From the NCBI RefSeq assembly GCF_009600315.1, contig NZ_WIWC01000008.1:62001-126000 (forward strand): a DNA stretch of 64,000 bases, written 5' to 3'. Shown in pieces: positions 21,099 to 29,545 of this stretch. Origin of the DNA: Pseudomonas helleri (GTDB lineage Bacteria; Pseudomonadota; Gammaproteobacteria; Pseudomonadales; Pseudomonadaceae). Within the stretch, counting starts at the first letter, position 1; every line of letters starts with the position of its first letter. The translations under genes were made by a program, and so were the position numbers. The notes below the pieces were generated by a model. It did not search any database. It worked only from the letters and a program-made list of their open reading frames with translations, and was not told the origin of the DNA.

Positions 21099-21817
21099 GA
21101 CTCACCTCGTGGAGTGGCTGTCTGCTGGGCGCTGTCTTGGTAGTGACGCGCAATATTGCGTTTGGACGCGCCGATATGGCGGCGCATCAATAACTCGGCC
21201 AGTTCACCGTCGCGATCGGCAATGGCGTCGAGAATGCGGTGGTGCTCGGCAAACGCCTGATGCGGGCGGTTGGGGGTGGTGGAGAACTGGATGCGGTACA
21301 TGCGCACCAATTGGTACAGCTCGCCGCAGAGCATTTGGGTCAGCGTGCGATTGCCGCTGCCTTGAATAATCTTGTAATGAAAATCGAAGTCGCCTTCCTG
21401 TTGGTAGTAGCCGACACCGGCCTGAAACGCCTCATCACGTTCATGGGTTTCGAGCACGCGACGCAACTCGGCGATGTCTTCATCACTCATGCGTTCGGCG
21501 GCCAGGCGGCAGGCCATGCCTTCCAGGGACTCTCGAATTTCATAGAGTTCGATCAGTTCAGCGTGGCTCAAGGACACGACACGGGCGCCTACATGGGGGA
21601 CGCGCACCAGCAAGCGCTGACCTTCAAGCCGGTGAATGGCTTCGCGCAACGGCCCGCGGCTGATGCCATACGTGCGCGCCAGTTCAGGCTCGGAAATTTT
21701 GCTGCCGGGGGCGATTTCGCCTTTGACAATAGCCGCCTGAATGCGCCTGAAGACGTTCTCGGAGAGGGTTTCCGAATCGTCCTGAACGTTCAGATCAGAA
21801 TCCAGTGCTTGCAGCAT
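21095..21817 (-). CDS. GntR family (FadR-type) transcriptional regulator of the prp operon
   Basis: DNA-binding regulator of 240 residues. The N-terminal winged helix contains [30 protein letters not shown]; the rest is an all-helical FCD ligand domain ([21 protein letters not shown]). The ATG at 21817 is preferred; AAGG lies upstream. First gene of the prp cluster, coupled to prpB, and flanked by TTGTCGACAA palindromes that fit GntR-type operators. It probably responds to a methylcitrate-cycle intermediate, as its orthologues are thought to do. Confidence 0.88.
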   Translation of the reverse strand: MLQALDSDLNVQDDSETLSENVFRRIQAAIVKGEIAPGSKISEPELARTYGISRGPLREAIHRLEGQRLLVRVPHVGARVVSLSHAELIELYEIRESLEGMACRLAAERMSDEDIAELRRVLETHERDEAFQAGVGYYQQEGDFDFHYKIIQGSGNRTLTQMLCGELYQLVRMYRIQFSTTPNRPHQAFAEHHRILDAIADRDGELAELLMRRHIGASKRNIARHYQDSAQQTATPRGES

Positions 21818-21829
21818 ATTGTCGACACC
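21818..21829. promoter_or_regulatory. Proximal GntR-type operator
   Basis: ATTGTCGACACC, an eleven-of-twelve-type match to the perfect site 73 bases upstream, directly abuts the regulator's ATG. Binding here would block transcription past the start. Confidence 0.5.
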
Positions 21830-21847
21830 TTTGAAATCAATAGCGCC

Positions 21848-21877
21848 AAAACTAGCGATTCGAAGGCAAATAGTCAA
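21848..21877 (-). promoter_or_regulatory. Candidate promoter of the GntR-prpBC-acnD-prpF operon
   Basis: On the minus strand, TTGACT (bases 21877-21872) and TAGTTT (bases 21853-21848) are separated by 18 bases and lie between the two operator copies. Confidence 0.45.
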
Positions 21878-21890
21878 AGCATAAATAGAT

Positions 21891-21902
21891 ATTGTCGACA
21901 AT
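21891..21902. promoter_or_regulatory. Perfect palindromic operator ATTGTCGACAAT
   Basis: A 12-base perfect palindrome just upstream of the prp promoter. A related sequence TTGTATCGACAA follows at 21921-21932. The pattern fits GntR/FadR dimers; the assignment to the adjacent regulator is inferred. Confidence 0.6.
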
Positions 21903-22099
21903 CCATGCATTCGACCTTGGTTGTATCGACAACCTCCATGAGCGTTGCGAAACGCCTCAACGCTGGCGCCATAAAACCATCATGTTAGAATGCCGCCCGC
22001 ATCCGCCCTGCCCTCCTTATAGAGGACAGCCGCACGAGGACACTTGCGCTCCTGCCAGTCGCCTTGAACTGAAGATTGCAAGAGACCACGCCCCGATTT

Positions 22100-22636
22100 A
22101 TGAAATTTCTCACCCTGTCTACCCTTCTTTCCCTGCTATGCCTGCCGAGCTTGAGCCTGGGTGGCGAAAAGACCGTGTACGGCCTCAACGAATACGCCGA
22201 ACTGGCAGGCATCGACCTGCAAGTAGCCGCCAAACTCGACACCGGCGCTAAAACGGCCTCACTCAGCGCTCGCGACATCAAACGCTTCAAGCGCGATGGC
22301 GAGAGCTGGGTTCGCTTTTATCTGGCCATCGATGACGCCCACTCGCACCCCATAGAACGCCCGCTGGCCCGCGTCAGCAAGATCAAACGCCGCTCAGGTG
22401 ACTACGACCCGCAAGCCGACAAAAACTACACGTCGCGCCCGGTGATCAACCTGGAAATTTGTATGGGCAAAGCTTTACGTACGATAGAAGTGAACTTGAC
22501 TGACCGAAGTGCGTTCCAATACCCGCTGCTGATCGGCTCCGAAGCGCTTAAACGCTTTGATGCGCTGGTCGACCCCAGTCTTAAATACGCTGCTGGCAAA
22601 CCTGCCTGTGTCGCCAACGCTCAAACCGCAGAGTAA
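22100..22636 (+). CDS. Retropepsin-like aspartic peptidase, exported (RloA/DUF-type Zn_protease family)
   Basis: Protein of 178 residues with signal peptide MKFLTLSTLLSLLCLPSLSLG and an aspartic-protease triad KLDTGAKTASL (Asp47). The family was once called ATP-dependent zinc protease, but its fold and DTG motif are retropepsin-like. One active Asp per chain implies a dimer. The ATG at 22100 is chosen over an upstream TTG (22076) because the signal peptide begins there. It precedes, by five bases, a membrane protein with a dead transglutaminase domain, then an ATP-grasp ligase; related trios are linked to osmotic-stress tolerance in Pseudomonas. The substrate is unknown. Confidence 0.82.
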   Translation: MKFLTLSTLLSLLCLPSLSLGGEKTVYGLNEYAELAGIDLQVAAKLDTGAKTASLSARDIKRFKRDGESWVRFYLAIDDAHSHPIERPLARVSKIKRRSGDYDPQADKNYTSRPVINLEICMGKALRTIEVNLTDRSAFQYPLLIGSEALKRFDALVDPSLKYAAGKPACVANAQTAE

Positions 22637-22641
22637 TTGAA

Positions 22642-24174
22642 ATGCGTGCGCTAACCCTTCATCTGAAAATCTTGATCACCATCCTGGTGGTGCTCGGGAT
22701 TTCGATCACTGCTTATCAGATTTTTGCCCTCGGCATTCCGGTGACCGAAGACGCTACCGACGACCTGTGGAACATCGACGCCAAAGTCGAGTTCGTCGCC
22801 AGCTCCAAAGACCCGGTCAAAGTTCAAATGTTCGTGCCGCCGCTTAACCGCGACTACGTGAGCCTCAATGAAAGCTTTATCTCCAATAATTACGGGGTAA
22901 GCGTTAACCGGGTTGATGGCAACCGCAAAGTCACCTGGTCCGCACGCCGGGTCAGTGGCAAGCAAACCCTGTACTACCGTCTGGTGCTGACCAAACGCTA
23001 TTCGGGCGATAAAACCAAGGTCAAAGGCCCGGTCTTCCGCGACAGCATCGCTGTCGAAGGCCCCGAAAAAATCGCTGCCGAAGCGTTGCTGGCCCCCATT
23101 CGCCAGCATTCGGCCGATGTCGAAACCTTCATCAGCGAGACCATCAAACGGGTCAACAACCCCAGTGATGACAACGTAAAGCTGCTGCTGGCGGGCGACC
23201 CCTCTACTGCACATAAAGCTCAGGTCATTGAGCTGCTGCTGTCGATTGCCCACGTTCCGATGGAAAAAGTACACACCATCCGCCTGGTCGCCGATCAGCC
23301 GCAAACCCCTGAGCTGTGGCTGCGTAGCTTCAATGGCAACGACTGGCTGTATTTCAATCCGGAAACCGGTGAACAAGGGCTGCCGGCTGACCGCCTGCTG
23401 TGGTGGACGGGCGATGAGCCTATGGTCACCGTCGATGGCGGCAAGAAAGCCAACGTAACGTTCAGCCTCAGCAACAGCGAAATGAACGCCATTCGCCTGG
23501 CCAAGCTGACCGACGAGAACACAGACGCCAACTTCCTTGAATACTCGTTGTACGGTTTGCCACTGCAAACTCAGCAAACGTTCATGATCATGGTCATGAT
23601 CCCGATCGGCGTACTGATGATTCTGGTATTGCGCAACCTGATCGGCCTGCAAACCCTGGGCACGTTCACCCCGGTGCTGATTGCATTGGCGTTCCGCGAA
23701 ACCCAACTGGAGTTTGGCATCATCCTGTTTACGGTGATAACGGCGCTCGGGCTGATGTTGCGGTCTTATCTTGAGCACTTGAAGCTGCAAATGCTGCCGC
23801 GACTCTCGGTGGTACTGACCTTTGTGGTGATACTGATCGCCGCCATCAGTCTGTTCAGCCACAAGCTGGGCCTGGAACGCGGACTATCGGTTGCGCTGTT
23901 CCCGATGGTGATTTTGACCATGACCATTGAGCGCCTGTCGATCACCTGGGAAGAGCGCGGTGGCGGCCACGCCATGAAAGTCGCCATCGGCACCCTGTTT
24001 GCCGCCACCTTGGCCTATCTGGTGATGAGCATCCCGGAACTGGTGTACTTCGTGTTCACCTTCCCGGCTGTGCTGCTGATTCTTGTGGGCTTTATGCTGG
24101 CCATGGGTCGTTATCGCGGTTACCGCCTGACTGAACTGGTGCGCTTCAAAGCCTTCCTGAAGGCTGACTCCTGA
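22642..24174 (+). CDS. Inactive transglutaminase-like domain fused to multi-helix membrane region (RloB type)
   Basis: Inner membrane protein of 510 residues. An N-terminal helix (about 8-30) is followed by a periplasmic region (31-310) and a block of about six to seven helices (313-500). The transglutaminase-like part (about 185-245) aligns with the usual core, but the histidine position reads ELW (224-226) and the aspartate position reads NP (239-240), so the Cys-His-Asp triad looks lost. It probably recognises rather than cuts a substrate. It lies between the retropepsin and ATP-grasp genes; its TGA shares one base with the next ATG. Confidence 0.85.
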   Translation: MRALTLHLKILITILVVLGISITAYQIFALGIPVTEDATDDLWNIDAKVEFVASSKDPVKVQMFVPPLNRDYVSLNESFISNNYGVSVNRVDGNRKVTWSARRVSGKQTLYYRLVLTKRYSGDKTKVKGPVFRDSIAVEGPEKIAAEALLAPIRQHSADVETFISETIKRVNNPSDDNVKLLLAGDPSTAHKAQVIELLLSIAHVPMEKVHTIRLVADQPQTPELWLRSFNGNDWLYFNPETGEQGLPADRLLWWTGDEPMVTVDGGKKANVTFSLSNSEMNAIRLAKLTDENTDANFLEYSLYGLPLQTQQTFMIMVMIPIGVLMILVLRNLIGLQTLGTFTPVLIALAFRETQLEFGIILFTVITALGLMLRSYLEHLKLQMLPRLSVVLTFVVILIAAISLFSHKLGLERGLSVALFPMVILTMTIERLSITWEERGGGHAMKVAIGTLFAATLAYLVMSIPELVYFVFTFPAVLLILVGFMLAMGRYRGYRLTELVRFKAFLKADS

Positions 24175-25157
24175 TGTTTGGCCTCTGGAAGACATGGAAG
24201 GCCCTGGAAGCCCGGGGCATCATGGGCATCAACCGGCGCAATGCGGACTACGTACTCAAGTACAACAAACGCAGCTTGTACCCGATTGTGGATGACAAGA
24301 TCATCACTAAAGAACGCGCCCTCGAAGCCGGCATTCACGTGCCGGAGATGTACGGCGTGATCTCCACCGAGAAAGGCATCGAGAAACTCGATGACATCAT
24401 CGGCGGGCGGACCGACTTCGTGATCAAGCCTGCGCAAGGCGCGGGCGGTGACGGTATTCTGGTCATTGCCGACCGCTTTGAAGAACGCTTTCGCACGGTG
24501 TCGGGAAAAATCATCAGCCATGAAGAAATCGAACATCAAATTTCGAGTATTTTGACCGGCCTCTATTCCTTGGGCGGCCACCGCGACCGCGCACTGATCG
24601 AATACCGGGTGATTCCGGATCAGATCTTCAAAAGCATCAGCTACGAAGGCGTGCCGGATATTCGCATCATTGTGCTGATGGGCTACCCGGTGATGGCCAT
24701 GTTGCGCTTGCCGACCCGCCAATCGGGCGGCAAAGCCAACTTGCATCAGGGCGCCATCGGTGTCGGCGTCGACTTGGCCACTGGCCTGACCCTGCGCGGT
24801 ACATGGCTGAACAACATCATCAGCAAGCACCCTGACACCACCAACGCGGTGGATGGCGTGCAACTGCCCAACTGGGACGGTTTCATGAAGCTGGCGGCGG
24901 GCTGCTATGAATTGTGCGGTCTTGGCTACATCGGCGTGGACATGGTGCTCGATCAGGAGAAAGGTCCGCTGATTCTGGAGCTGAACGCCCGGCCGGGACT
25001 GAATATCCAGATTGCCAACGACTGCGGCCTGACGTTGCGCACTCATGCCGTCGAAGCTCACCTCGAAGAGCTCGCAGCCAAAGGCATCAAGGAAACCCCT
25101 GAAGAGCGGGTGCGCTTTGCTCAGGAGTTGTTTGGGCACATTCACCCTAAAGACTGA
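24174..25157 (+). CDS. Alpha-L-glutamate ligase-like protein (RimK-related ATP-grasp)
   Basis: Cytosolic ATP-grasp enzyme of 327 residues expected to form amide or peptide bonds, possibly adding amino acids to a peptide or protein. ATP-grasp features: VIKPAQGAGGDGILVI (glycine-rich loop), IEYRVIPDQIF, RIIVLMGYPVMAMLRLP and the metal-ligand segment ELNARPGLNIQ. The ATG overlaps the previous stop (TGATG), indicating one operon. The acceptor substrate cannot be read from sequence; the peptidase partner suggests that the modification is reversible or processed. Confidence 0.85.
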   Translation: MFGLWKTWKALEARGIMGINRRNADYVLKYNKRSLYPIVDDKIITKERALEAGIHVPEMYGVISTEKGIEKLDDIIGGRTDFVIKPAQGAGGDGILVIADRFEERFRTVSGKIISHEEIEHQISSILTGLYSLGGHRDRALIEYRVIPDQIFKSISYEGVPDIRIIVLMGYPVMAMLRLPTRQSGGKANLHQGAIGVGVDLATGLTLRGTWLNNIISKHPDTTNAVDGVQLPNWDGFMKLAAGCYELCGLGYIGVDMVLDQEKGPLILELNARPGLNIQIANDCGLTLRTHAVEAHLEELAAKGIKETPEERVRFAQELFGHIHPKD

Positions 25158-25166
25158 CACTAAAAA

Positions 25167-25302
25167 CCGTAGCAGCTGCCGAAGGCTGCGTCCGACGACG
25201 CAGTCGTCGCAAAATCAGATGCTGGGGTGTATCAGTTAAACTCTGCTCTCAGGTTTTACGATCGCTTCGCAATCGAACGCCGCCTTCGGCAGCTGCTACG
25301 GG
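25167..25302. repeat. GTAGCAGCTGCCG-type palindromic element pair
   Basis: Left arm CCGTAGCAGCTGCCGAAGG and right arm CCTTCGGCAGCTGCTACGG are near-perfect inverted repeats. Inner segments (GCGTCCGACGACGCAGTCGTCG and a TTTTACGATCGCTTCGCAATCG segment) are also palindrome-rich. Same family as the elements at 29385, 30951, 37889 and 48659. Confidence 0.85.
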
Positions 25303-25369
25303 ATTAGCGTTGCCCTGGCACTCAGGACTACAATCCCTCCCTCCCGCCCCGATGGCTGCCTGGCTTCGC

Positions 25370-26713
25370 ATGTTGACCTGCTCTGTACACCCGCTGCCCT
25401 ACCTCACCAATCCTGCCGATTACTTTGCGCACATTCGCCATGCGCCCGGCGCTGTGCTGCTGGACAGTGGCCGCCCCGCCGCTGACCGTGGACGCTACGA
25501 CTTGATGAGCGCGTGGCCACTTCAGGCGCTTTGCGTGCAACCCGATGAATCAGGCCGCGAGTTTTTGCAGCGACTGCGCAACGCCCTCAAGCAACTGGGC
25601 AATGCCGAACTCCCGGAGACTTATGAACTGCCCTTTGCCGGCGGCCTGATCGGTTACCTCAGTTACGATTTCGGTCGCCACCTGGAGCAGTTGCCCGCGC
25701 ACTCACAAGACGATGTGCACCTTCCTGACGCACAGCTGGGCCTGTATGCCTGGGCGCTTATCAGCGATCATCACGCCGCTACCAGCCAATTGGTGTTTCA
25801 CCAAAGCCTTGAAAAGACAGAGCGTGAGCGCCTGACGCAGCTGTTTAGCCAGCCCGCAGACGTGCATAGCCGTCCTTTTTCATTAAAACAACCCATGCAG
25901 GCCGATATCAGTGCCCAGCACTATGAGCAGGCGTTGACGCAGATACATCGCTACATCAAGGCGGGCGACTGTTATCAAGTCAATTACACCCAACGCTTCA
26001 GCGCCCCCTGCGAAGGCGACGCGTGGGCAGCTTATCGAGCATTGCGTAGCGCATGCCCGACACCGTTTTCGGGGTTTATGAGCCTGACTGGCGACGACGC
26101 GATTTTGAGTCTGTCGCCAGAACGCTTTGTTCGTGTCAGCCATAATCAGGTTGAGACACGCCCCATTAAAGGCACCCGCCCGCGAGGCAAAGACAGCGCA
26201 GAAGATGCAGCCAACGCCGCCGAACTTCTGGCCAGCCCCAAGGATCGCGCAGAAAATTTAATGATTGTTGATTTGCTGCGCAATGATCTGGGACGCACTT
26301 GCCGCACGGGCTCAGTCAAAGTGCCAGAGCTGTTTAACCTCGAAAGCTATCCCAACGTTCATCACTTGGTGAGCAGCGTGACCGGGGAACTGGCGCACGG
26401 AAAGGATGCTCTGGACCTGATTGGCGACAGTTTTCCGGGCGGCTCGATCACCGGCGCCCCAAAAATCCGCGCCATGCAGATCATCGATGAACTGGAACCC
26501 ACACGACGCGGCATCTACTGCGGCTCCTTGCTGTATCTGGATGTGCGCGGCGAAATGGACAGCTCCATCGCCATCCGTACCGTACTGGTCAAAGATGGAC
26601 ACGCCCGCTGCTGGGGTGGTGGCGGCATTGTGGCTGACTCGCACTGGCAGGATGAATATCAGGAATCCATCACCAAGGTGAAAGTCTTGCTCGATACGCT
26701 GCAAACCCTGTAG
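25370..26713 (+). CDS. pabB: Aminodeoxychorismate synthase component I
   Basis: Converts chorismate plus ammonia (from the glutamine amidotransferase partner PabA) into 4-amino-4-deoxychorismate for folate. 447 residues from the ATG at 25370 (MLTCSVHPLPYL), which matches the family N-terminus; earlier starts would add 6-20 residues without a ribosome binding site. Chorismate-binding motifs are LSLSPERFV, PIKGTRPRG, DLLRNDLGR and SFPGGSITGAPK. The Lys in PIKGT is the aminodeoxychorismate-type nucleophile and distinguishes it from TrpE. Confidence 0.93.
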   Translation: MLTCSVHPLPYLTNPADYFAHIRHAPGAVLLDSGRPAADRGRYDLMSAWPLQALCVQPDESGREFLQRLRNALKQLGNAELPETYELPFAGGLIGYLSYDFGRHLEQLPAHSQDDVHLPDAQLGLYAWALISDHHAATSQLVFHQSLEKTERERLTQLFSQPADVHSRPFSLKQPMQADISAQHYEQALTQIHRYIKAGDCYQVNYTQRFSAPCEGDAWAAYRALRSACPTPFSGFMSLTGDDAILSLSPERFVRVSHNQVETRPIKGTRPRGKDSAEDAANAAELLASPKDRAENLMIVDLLRNDLGRTCRTGSVKVPELFNLESYPNVHHLVSSVTGELAHGKDALDLIGDSFPGGSITGAPKIRAMQIIDELEPTRRGIYCGSLLYLDVRGEMDSSIAIRTVLVKDGHARCWGGGGIVADSHWQDEYQESITKVKVLLDTLQTL

Positions 26714-26782
26714 CCCGCGGTTTTTGCTACCATCTCGCCCACTAGAGAGCGCCCAGCGCCATTCACCGTAGGAAGCCGCCTG

Positions 26783-27517
26783 ATGAGCCATCTGTTCGAC
26801 GTCGCACAAACCGCCGCGACATACGCCAGCAAATCACCGCAAGACATTCTTAAACTCGCCTTTGAACATTTCGGCGACGAACTCTGGATCTCCTTCAGCG
26901 GCGCCGAAGACGTAGTGCTGGTGGACATGGCCTGGAAACTCAACAAAAACGTTAAAGTGTTCAGCCTCGACACCGGCCGCCTGCACCCTGAGACGTATCG
27001 CTTTATCGACCAAGTGCGCGAGCACTACAAGATCCAGATTGAGCTGATCTCGCCTGATCACACCAAGCTGGAGCCGTTCGTCAAAGAAAAAGGTCTGTTC
27101 AGCTTCTATAAGGACGGCCACGGCGAGTGCTGCGGCATCCGCAAAATCGAACCGCTGCGTCGCAAGTTGTCGACGGTCAAAGCATGGGCCACCGGCCAGC
27201 GTCGCGATCAGAGCCCGGGCACCCGCAGCCAGGTCGCCGCGCTGGAAATCGACGGCGCATTTTCCACGCCTGAGCGTCCCCTGTACAAATTCAACCCGCT
27301 GGCACAAATGACCAGCGAGGAAGTCTGGGGCTATATCCGCATGCTGGAACTGCCTTACAACAGCCTGCACGAGCGCGGGTTTATCAGCATTGGCTGCGAA
27401 CCTTGCACGCGCCCGGTGCTGCCTAACCAGCACGAACGCGAAGGCCGCTGGTGGTGGGAAGAAGCGACGCAAAAGGAATGCGGGCTGCACGCTGGCAACC
27501 TGATCGCTAAACACTAG
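26783..27517 (+). CDS. cysH: Adenylyl-sulfate reductase (assimilatory, thioredoxin-dependent)
   Basis: Reduces activated sulfate to sulfite for cysteine synthesis. 244 residues; the PP-loop is [17 protein letters not shown]. Cysteine pairs [14 protein letters not shown] and [11 protein letters not shown] supply the four ligands of a [4Fe-4S] cluster, and ECGLH near the end carries the catalytic cysteine. The Cys-Cys...Cys-x-x-Cys pattern marks APS rather than PAPS specificity, as known for Pseudomonas. Confidence 0.95.
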   Translation: MSHLFDVAQTAATYASKSPQDILKLAFEHFGDELWISFSGAEDVVLVDMAWKLNKNVKVFSLDTGRLHPETYRFIDQVREHYKIQIELISPDHTKLEPFVKEKGLFSFYKDGHGECCGIRKIEPLRRKLSTVKAWATGQRRDQSPGTRSQVAALEIDGAFSTPERPLYKFNPLAQMTSEEVWGYIRMLELPYNSLHERGFISIGCEPCTRPVLPNQHEREGRWWWEEATQKECGLHAGNLIAKH

Positions 27518-27540
27518 GGCTACACAGGCTTACTCACCTA

Positions 27541-27637
27541 TCGCTGACGACGGCTTTGAAGCAGTCGTCGGCGCTTTCCGGAAAACAGGTTGCTGCGCAA
27601 CCCTTCGCAGCCTTAGGCAGCGACTACAGACTGTCTA
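27541..27637. repeat. Degenerate palindromic repeat after cysH
   Basis: Contains GACGACGGCTTTGAAGCAGTCGTC (two facing arms) and a right end CCTTAGGCAGCGACTACAG resembling the GTAGCAGCTGCCG family. More diverged than the other copies. Confidence 0.5.
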
Positions 27638-27656
27638 TATACAAAACACACGCGCA

Positions 27657-27683
27657 CAAAAAAGCCTGCACAAGGCAGGCTTT
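27657..27683 (-). terminator. Intrinsic terminator of the tRNA array
   Basis: On the minus strand, stem AAAGCCTGC / GCAGGCTTT is followed by T residues, 42 bases beyond the last tRNA-Asp. Confidence 0.8.
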
Positions 27684-27724
27684 ATTGCGTGTCACAAGCG
27701 TTCAAGGGGCTTGTGACTCTAATA

Positions 27725-27801
27725 TGGCGCAGCGGACGGGACTCGAACCCGCGACCCCCGGCGTGACAGGCCGGTATTCTAACCGACTGAACTACCGCTG
27801 C
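27725..27801 (-). tRNA. tRNA-Asp (anticodon GTC), copy 1
   Basis: A 77-base cloverleaf: acceptor GCAGCGG pairs with CCGCTGC, the anticodon loop is CTGTCAC, the T-loop is TTCGAGT, the discriminator is G and CCA is encoded. Confidence 0.97.
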
Positions 27802-27820
27802 GCGTAACACTGAAAGCGAA

Positions 27821-27896
27821 TGGTGGGTGATGACGGGATCGAACCGCCGACCCTCTGCTTGTAAGGCAGATGCTCTCCCAGCTGAGCTAATCACCC
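27821..27896 (-). tRNA. tRNA-Val (anticodon TAC), copy 1
   Basis: A 76-base cloverleaf: acceptor GGGTGAT pairs with ATCACCC, the anticodon loop is CTTACAA, the T-loop is TTCGATC, and CCA is encoded. Confidence 0.97.
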
Positions 27897-28114
27897 TTTC
27901 ACTTCACTCTCGTTGCGGAGCGCATTCTCTCACACTTTTCGTGTAAGTGGTTGTTTTTATTCAAGTTTTTTTCAAAACTCTTTAAAAACTTCCGTTTCCA
28001 ACGCCCCACTCTTTGATTCGGCAGCGGACTGCAAAATCGAAGCCTTTCAGGAGAAGCCTGCATTCAGCGGACTTATCCAACCACAAGCGTTCAAGGGGCT
28101 TGTGGTACAAAAAA

Positions 28115-28191
28115 TGGCGCAGCGGACGGGACTCGAACCCGCGACCCCCGGCGTGACAGGCCGGTATTCTAACCGACTGAACTACCGCTGC
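28115..28191 (-). tRNA. tRNA-Asp (anticodon GTC), copy 2
   Basis: Identical in sequence to the copy 390 bases away, with encoded CCA. Transcribed after the neighbouring tRNA-Val. Confidence 0.97.
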
Positions 28192-28210
28192 GCGTAACAC
28201 TGTGAGCGAA

Positions 28211-28286
28211 TGGTGGGTGATGACGGGATCGAACCGCCGACCCTCTGCTTGTAAGGCAGATGCTCTCCCAGCTGAGCTAATCACCC
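28211..28286 (-). tRNA. tRNA-Val (anticodon TAC), copy 2
   Basis: Identical in sequence to copy 1. First gene of the four-tRNA array on the minus strand, 22 bases after a strong-looking -10 box. Confidence 0.97.
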
Positions 28287-28308
28287 TTTCACTCTCGGTG
28301 TGGCGCGC

Positions 28309-28337
28309 ATTCTACGGAGCGACCTATAGTCTGGCAA
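28309..28337 (-). promoter_or_regulatory. Promoter of the tRNA array
   Basis: On the minus strand, TTGCCA (28337-28332), a 17-base spacer and TAGAAT (28314-28309) form a near-consensus sigma-70 promoter upstream of the first tRNA-Val. The second unit lacks an equally good promoter. Confidence 0.65.
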
Positions 28338-28446
28338 GCACTTTTTAAAATAATTTTTCTAACGATGACAAAGGCTTAGCGCAGGGTTGGCCTATTAAGG
28401 CTATCAAGCGAATAATGCGCCTTTGTATATAGGAGTGATTCACCCC

Positions 28447-29367
28447 ATGTGGTTCAAAAACCTGCTTATCTATCGCCTGACCCAAGATCTGCCTTTTGAT
28501 GCGCAGGTGCTGGAAACGGCACTGGCCACCAAACCGGCCCGCCCGTGTTCAAGCCAGGAAGTAGCCACCTACGGCTTCGTTGCCCCGTTCGGCAAAGGCG
28601 AAGACGCACCGCTGGTTCACGTCAGCCAGGACTTCCTGCTGATCGCCGCCCGCAAAGAAGAACGCATCCTGCCAGGCAGCGTTGTACGCGATGCTTTAAA
28701 GGAGAAGGTTGAAGAGATCGAAGCCGAACAAATGCGCAAGGTTTATAAGAAGGAGCGCGATCAACTCAAGGATGAAATTATCCAGGCCTTCTTGCCACGC
28801 GCCTTTATTCGTCGCTCGGCAACCTTTGCCGCCATTGCGCCGAAACAGGGCCTGATTCTGGTCAACGCCTCCAGCCCGAAACGCGCAGAAGACTTGCTGT
28901 CGACGCTGCGTGAAGTGATCGGCTCCTTGCCGGTTCGTCCGCTGGCAGTCAAAACCGCGCCGAGCGCCGTGATGACAGAATGGGTCAAAACGCAAAAAGC
29001 CGCCGACAACTTCTTCGTCCTCGATGAATGCGAACTGCGCGATACGCATGAAGATGGCGGCATCATCCGCTGCAAACGTCAGGACCTGACCAGCGACGAA
29101 ATCCAGTTGCACCTGAGCACGGGCAAAGTCGTGACTCAACTGTCCCTGGCCTGGCAAGACAAACTGTCGTTCGTGCTGGACGACAAGCTGGTGGTCAAGC
29201 GCCTGAAGTTTGAAGACCTGCTGCAAGATCAGGCTGAACAGGACGGCGGCGACGACGATCTGGGTCAGCAGGATGCCAGCTTCACGCTGATGATGCTGAC
29301 CTTCGGCGAGTTCTTGCCGCAACTGTTTGAAGCGCTGGGCGGCGAAGAAACCCCGCAAGGGATCTAA
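28447..29367 (+). CDS. rdgC: Recombination-associated protein RdgC
   Basis: Ring-forming DNA-binding protein that limits RecA loading. 306 residues from the ATG at 28447 ([18 protein letters not shown]), preceded by AGGAG; the family is about 300 residues. Typical segments are [34 protein letters not shown] and the acidic linker before the C-terminal [21 protein letters not shown]. Cytosolic, nucleoid-associated. Confidence 0.96.
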   Translation: MWFKNLLIYRLTQDLPFDAQVLETALATKPARPCSSQEVATYGFVAPFGKGEDAPLVHVSQDFLLIAARKEERILPGSVVRDALKEKVEEIEAEQMRKVYKKERDQLKDEIIQAFLPRAFIRRSATFAAIAPKQGLILVNASSPKRAEDLLSTLREVIGSLPVRPLAVKTAPSAVMTEWVKTQKAADNFFVLDECELRDTHEDGGIIRCKRQDLTSDEIQLHLSTGKVVTQLSLAWQDKLSFVLDDKLVVKRLKFEDLLQDQAEQDGGDDDLGQQDASFTLMMLTFGEFLPQLFEALGGEETPQGI

Positions 29368-29384
29368 CGGCTTTAATTGACCCT

Positions 29385-29517
29385 CGTAGCAGCTGCCGAA
29401 GGCTGCGTCCGATTGCGAAGCGATCGTAAATTCAGCGCATGTGGTAATGCAGGCATATCGCATTGACTCAATTTACGACGACTGCGTCGCCGGACGCAGC
29501 CTGCGGCAGCTGCTACA
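29385..29517. repeat. GTAGCAGCTGCCG-type palindromic element pair
   Basis: Left CGTAGCAGCTGCCGAAGGCTGCGTCCG and right CGGACGCAGCCTGCGGCAGCTGCTAC are inverted arms. Inner half-palindromes GATTGCGAAGCGATCG and ACGACTGCGTCGC flank about 55 bases of unique sequence. It is a full REP doublet between rdgC and the transporter gene. Confidence 0.85.
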
Positions 29518-29545
29518 ACCACCATAATCACAATAAAGGAACACC

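Larger units (their letters stand above)
27697..28314 (-). repeat. Tandem duplication of a tRNA-Val/tRNA-Asp unit (390-bp period)
   Basis: Each unit holds tRNA-Val, a 19-base spacer, tRNA-Asp and a downstream hairpin CACAAGCgttcaaggGGCTTGTG. Corresponding bases are 390 apart. The tRNAs are identical between copies and the short spacer differs at one or two bases; the sequence upstream of each tRNA-Val has diverged. Confidence 0.85.

Noticed and set aside
27557..28284. Frames across the tRNA array that look like proteins
   Set aside because: They translate tRNA genes and their spacer.
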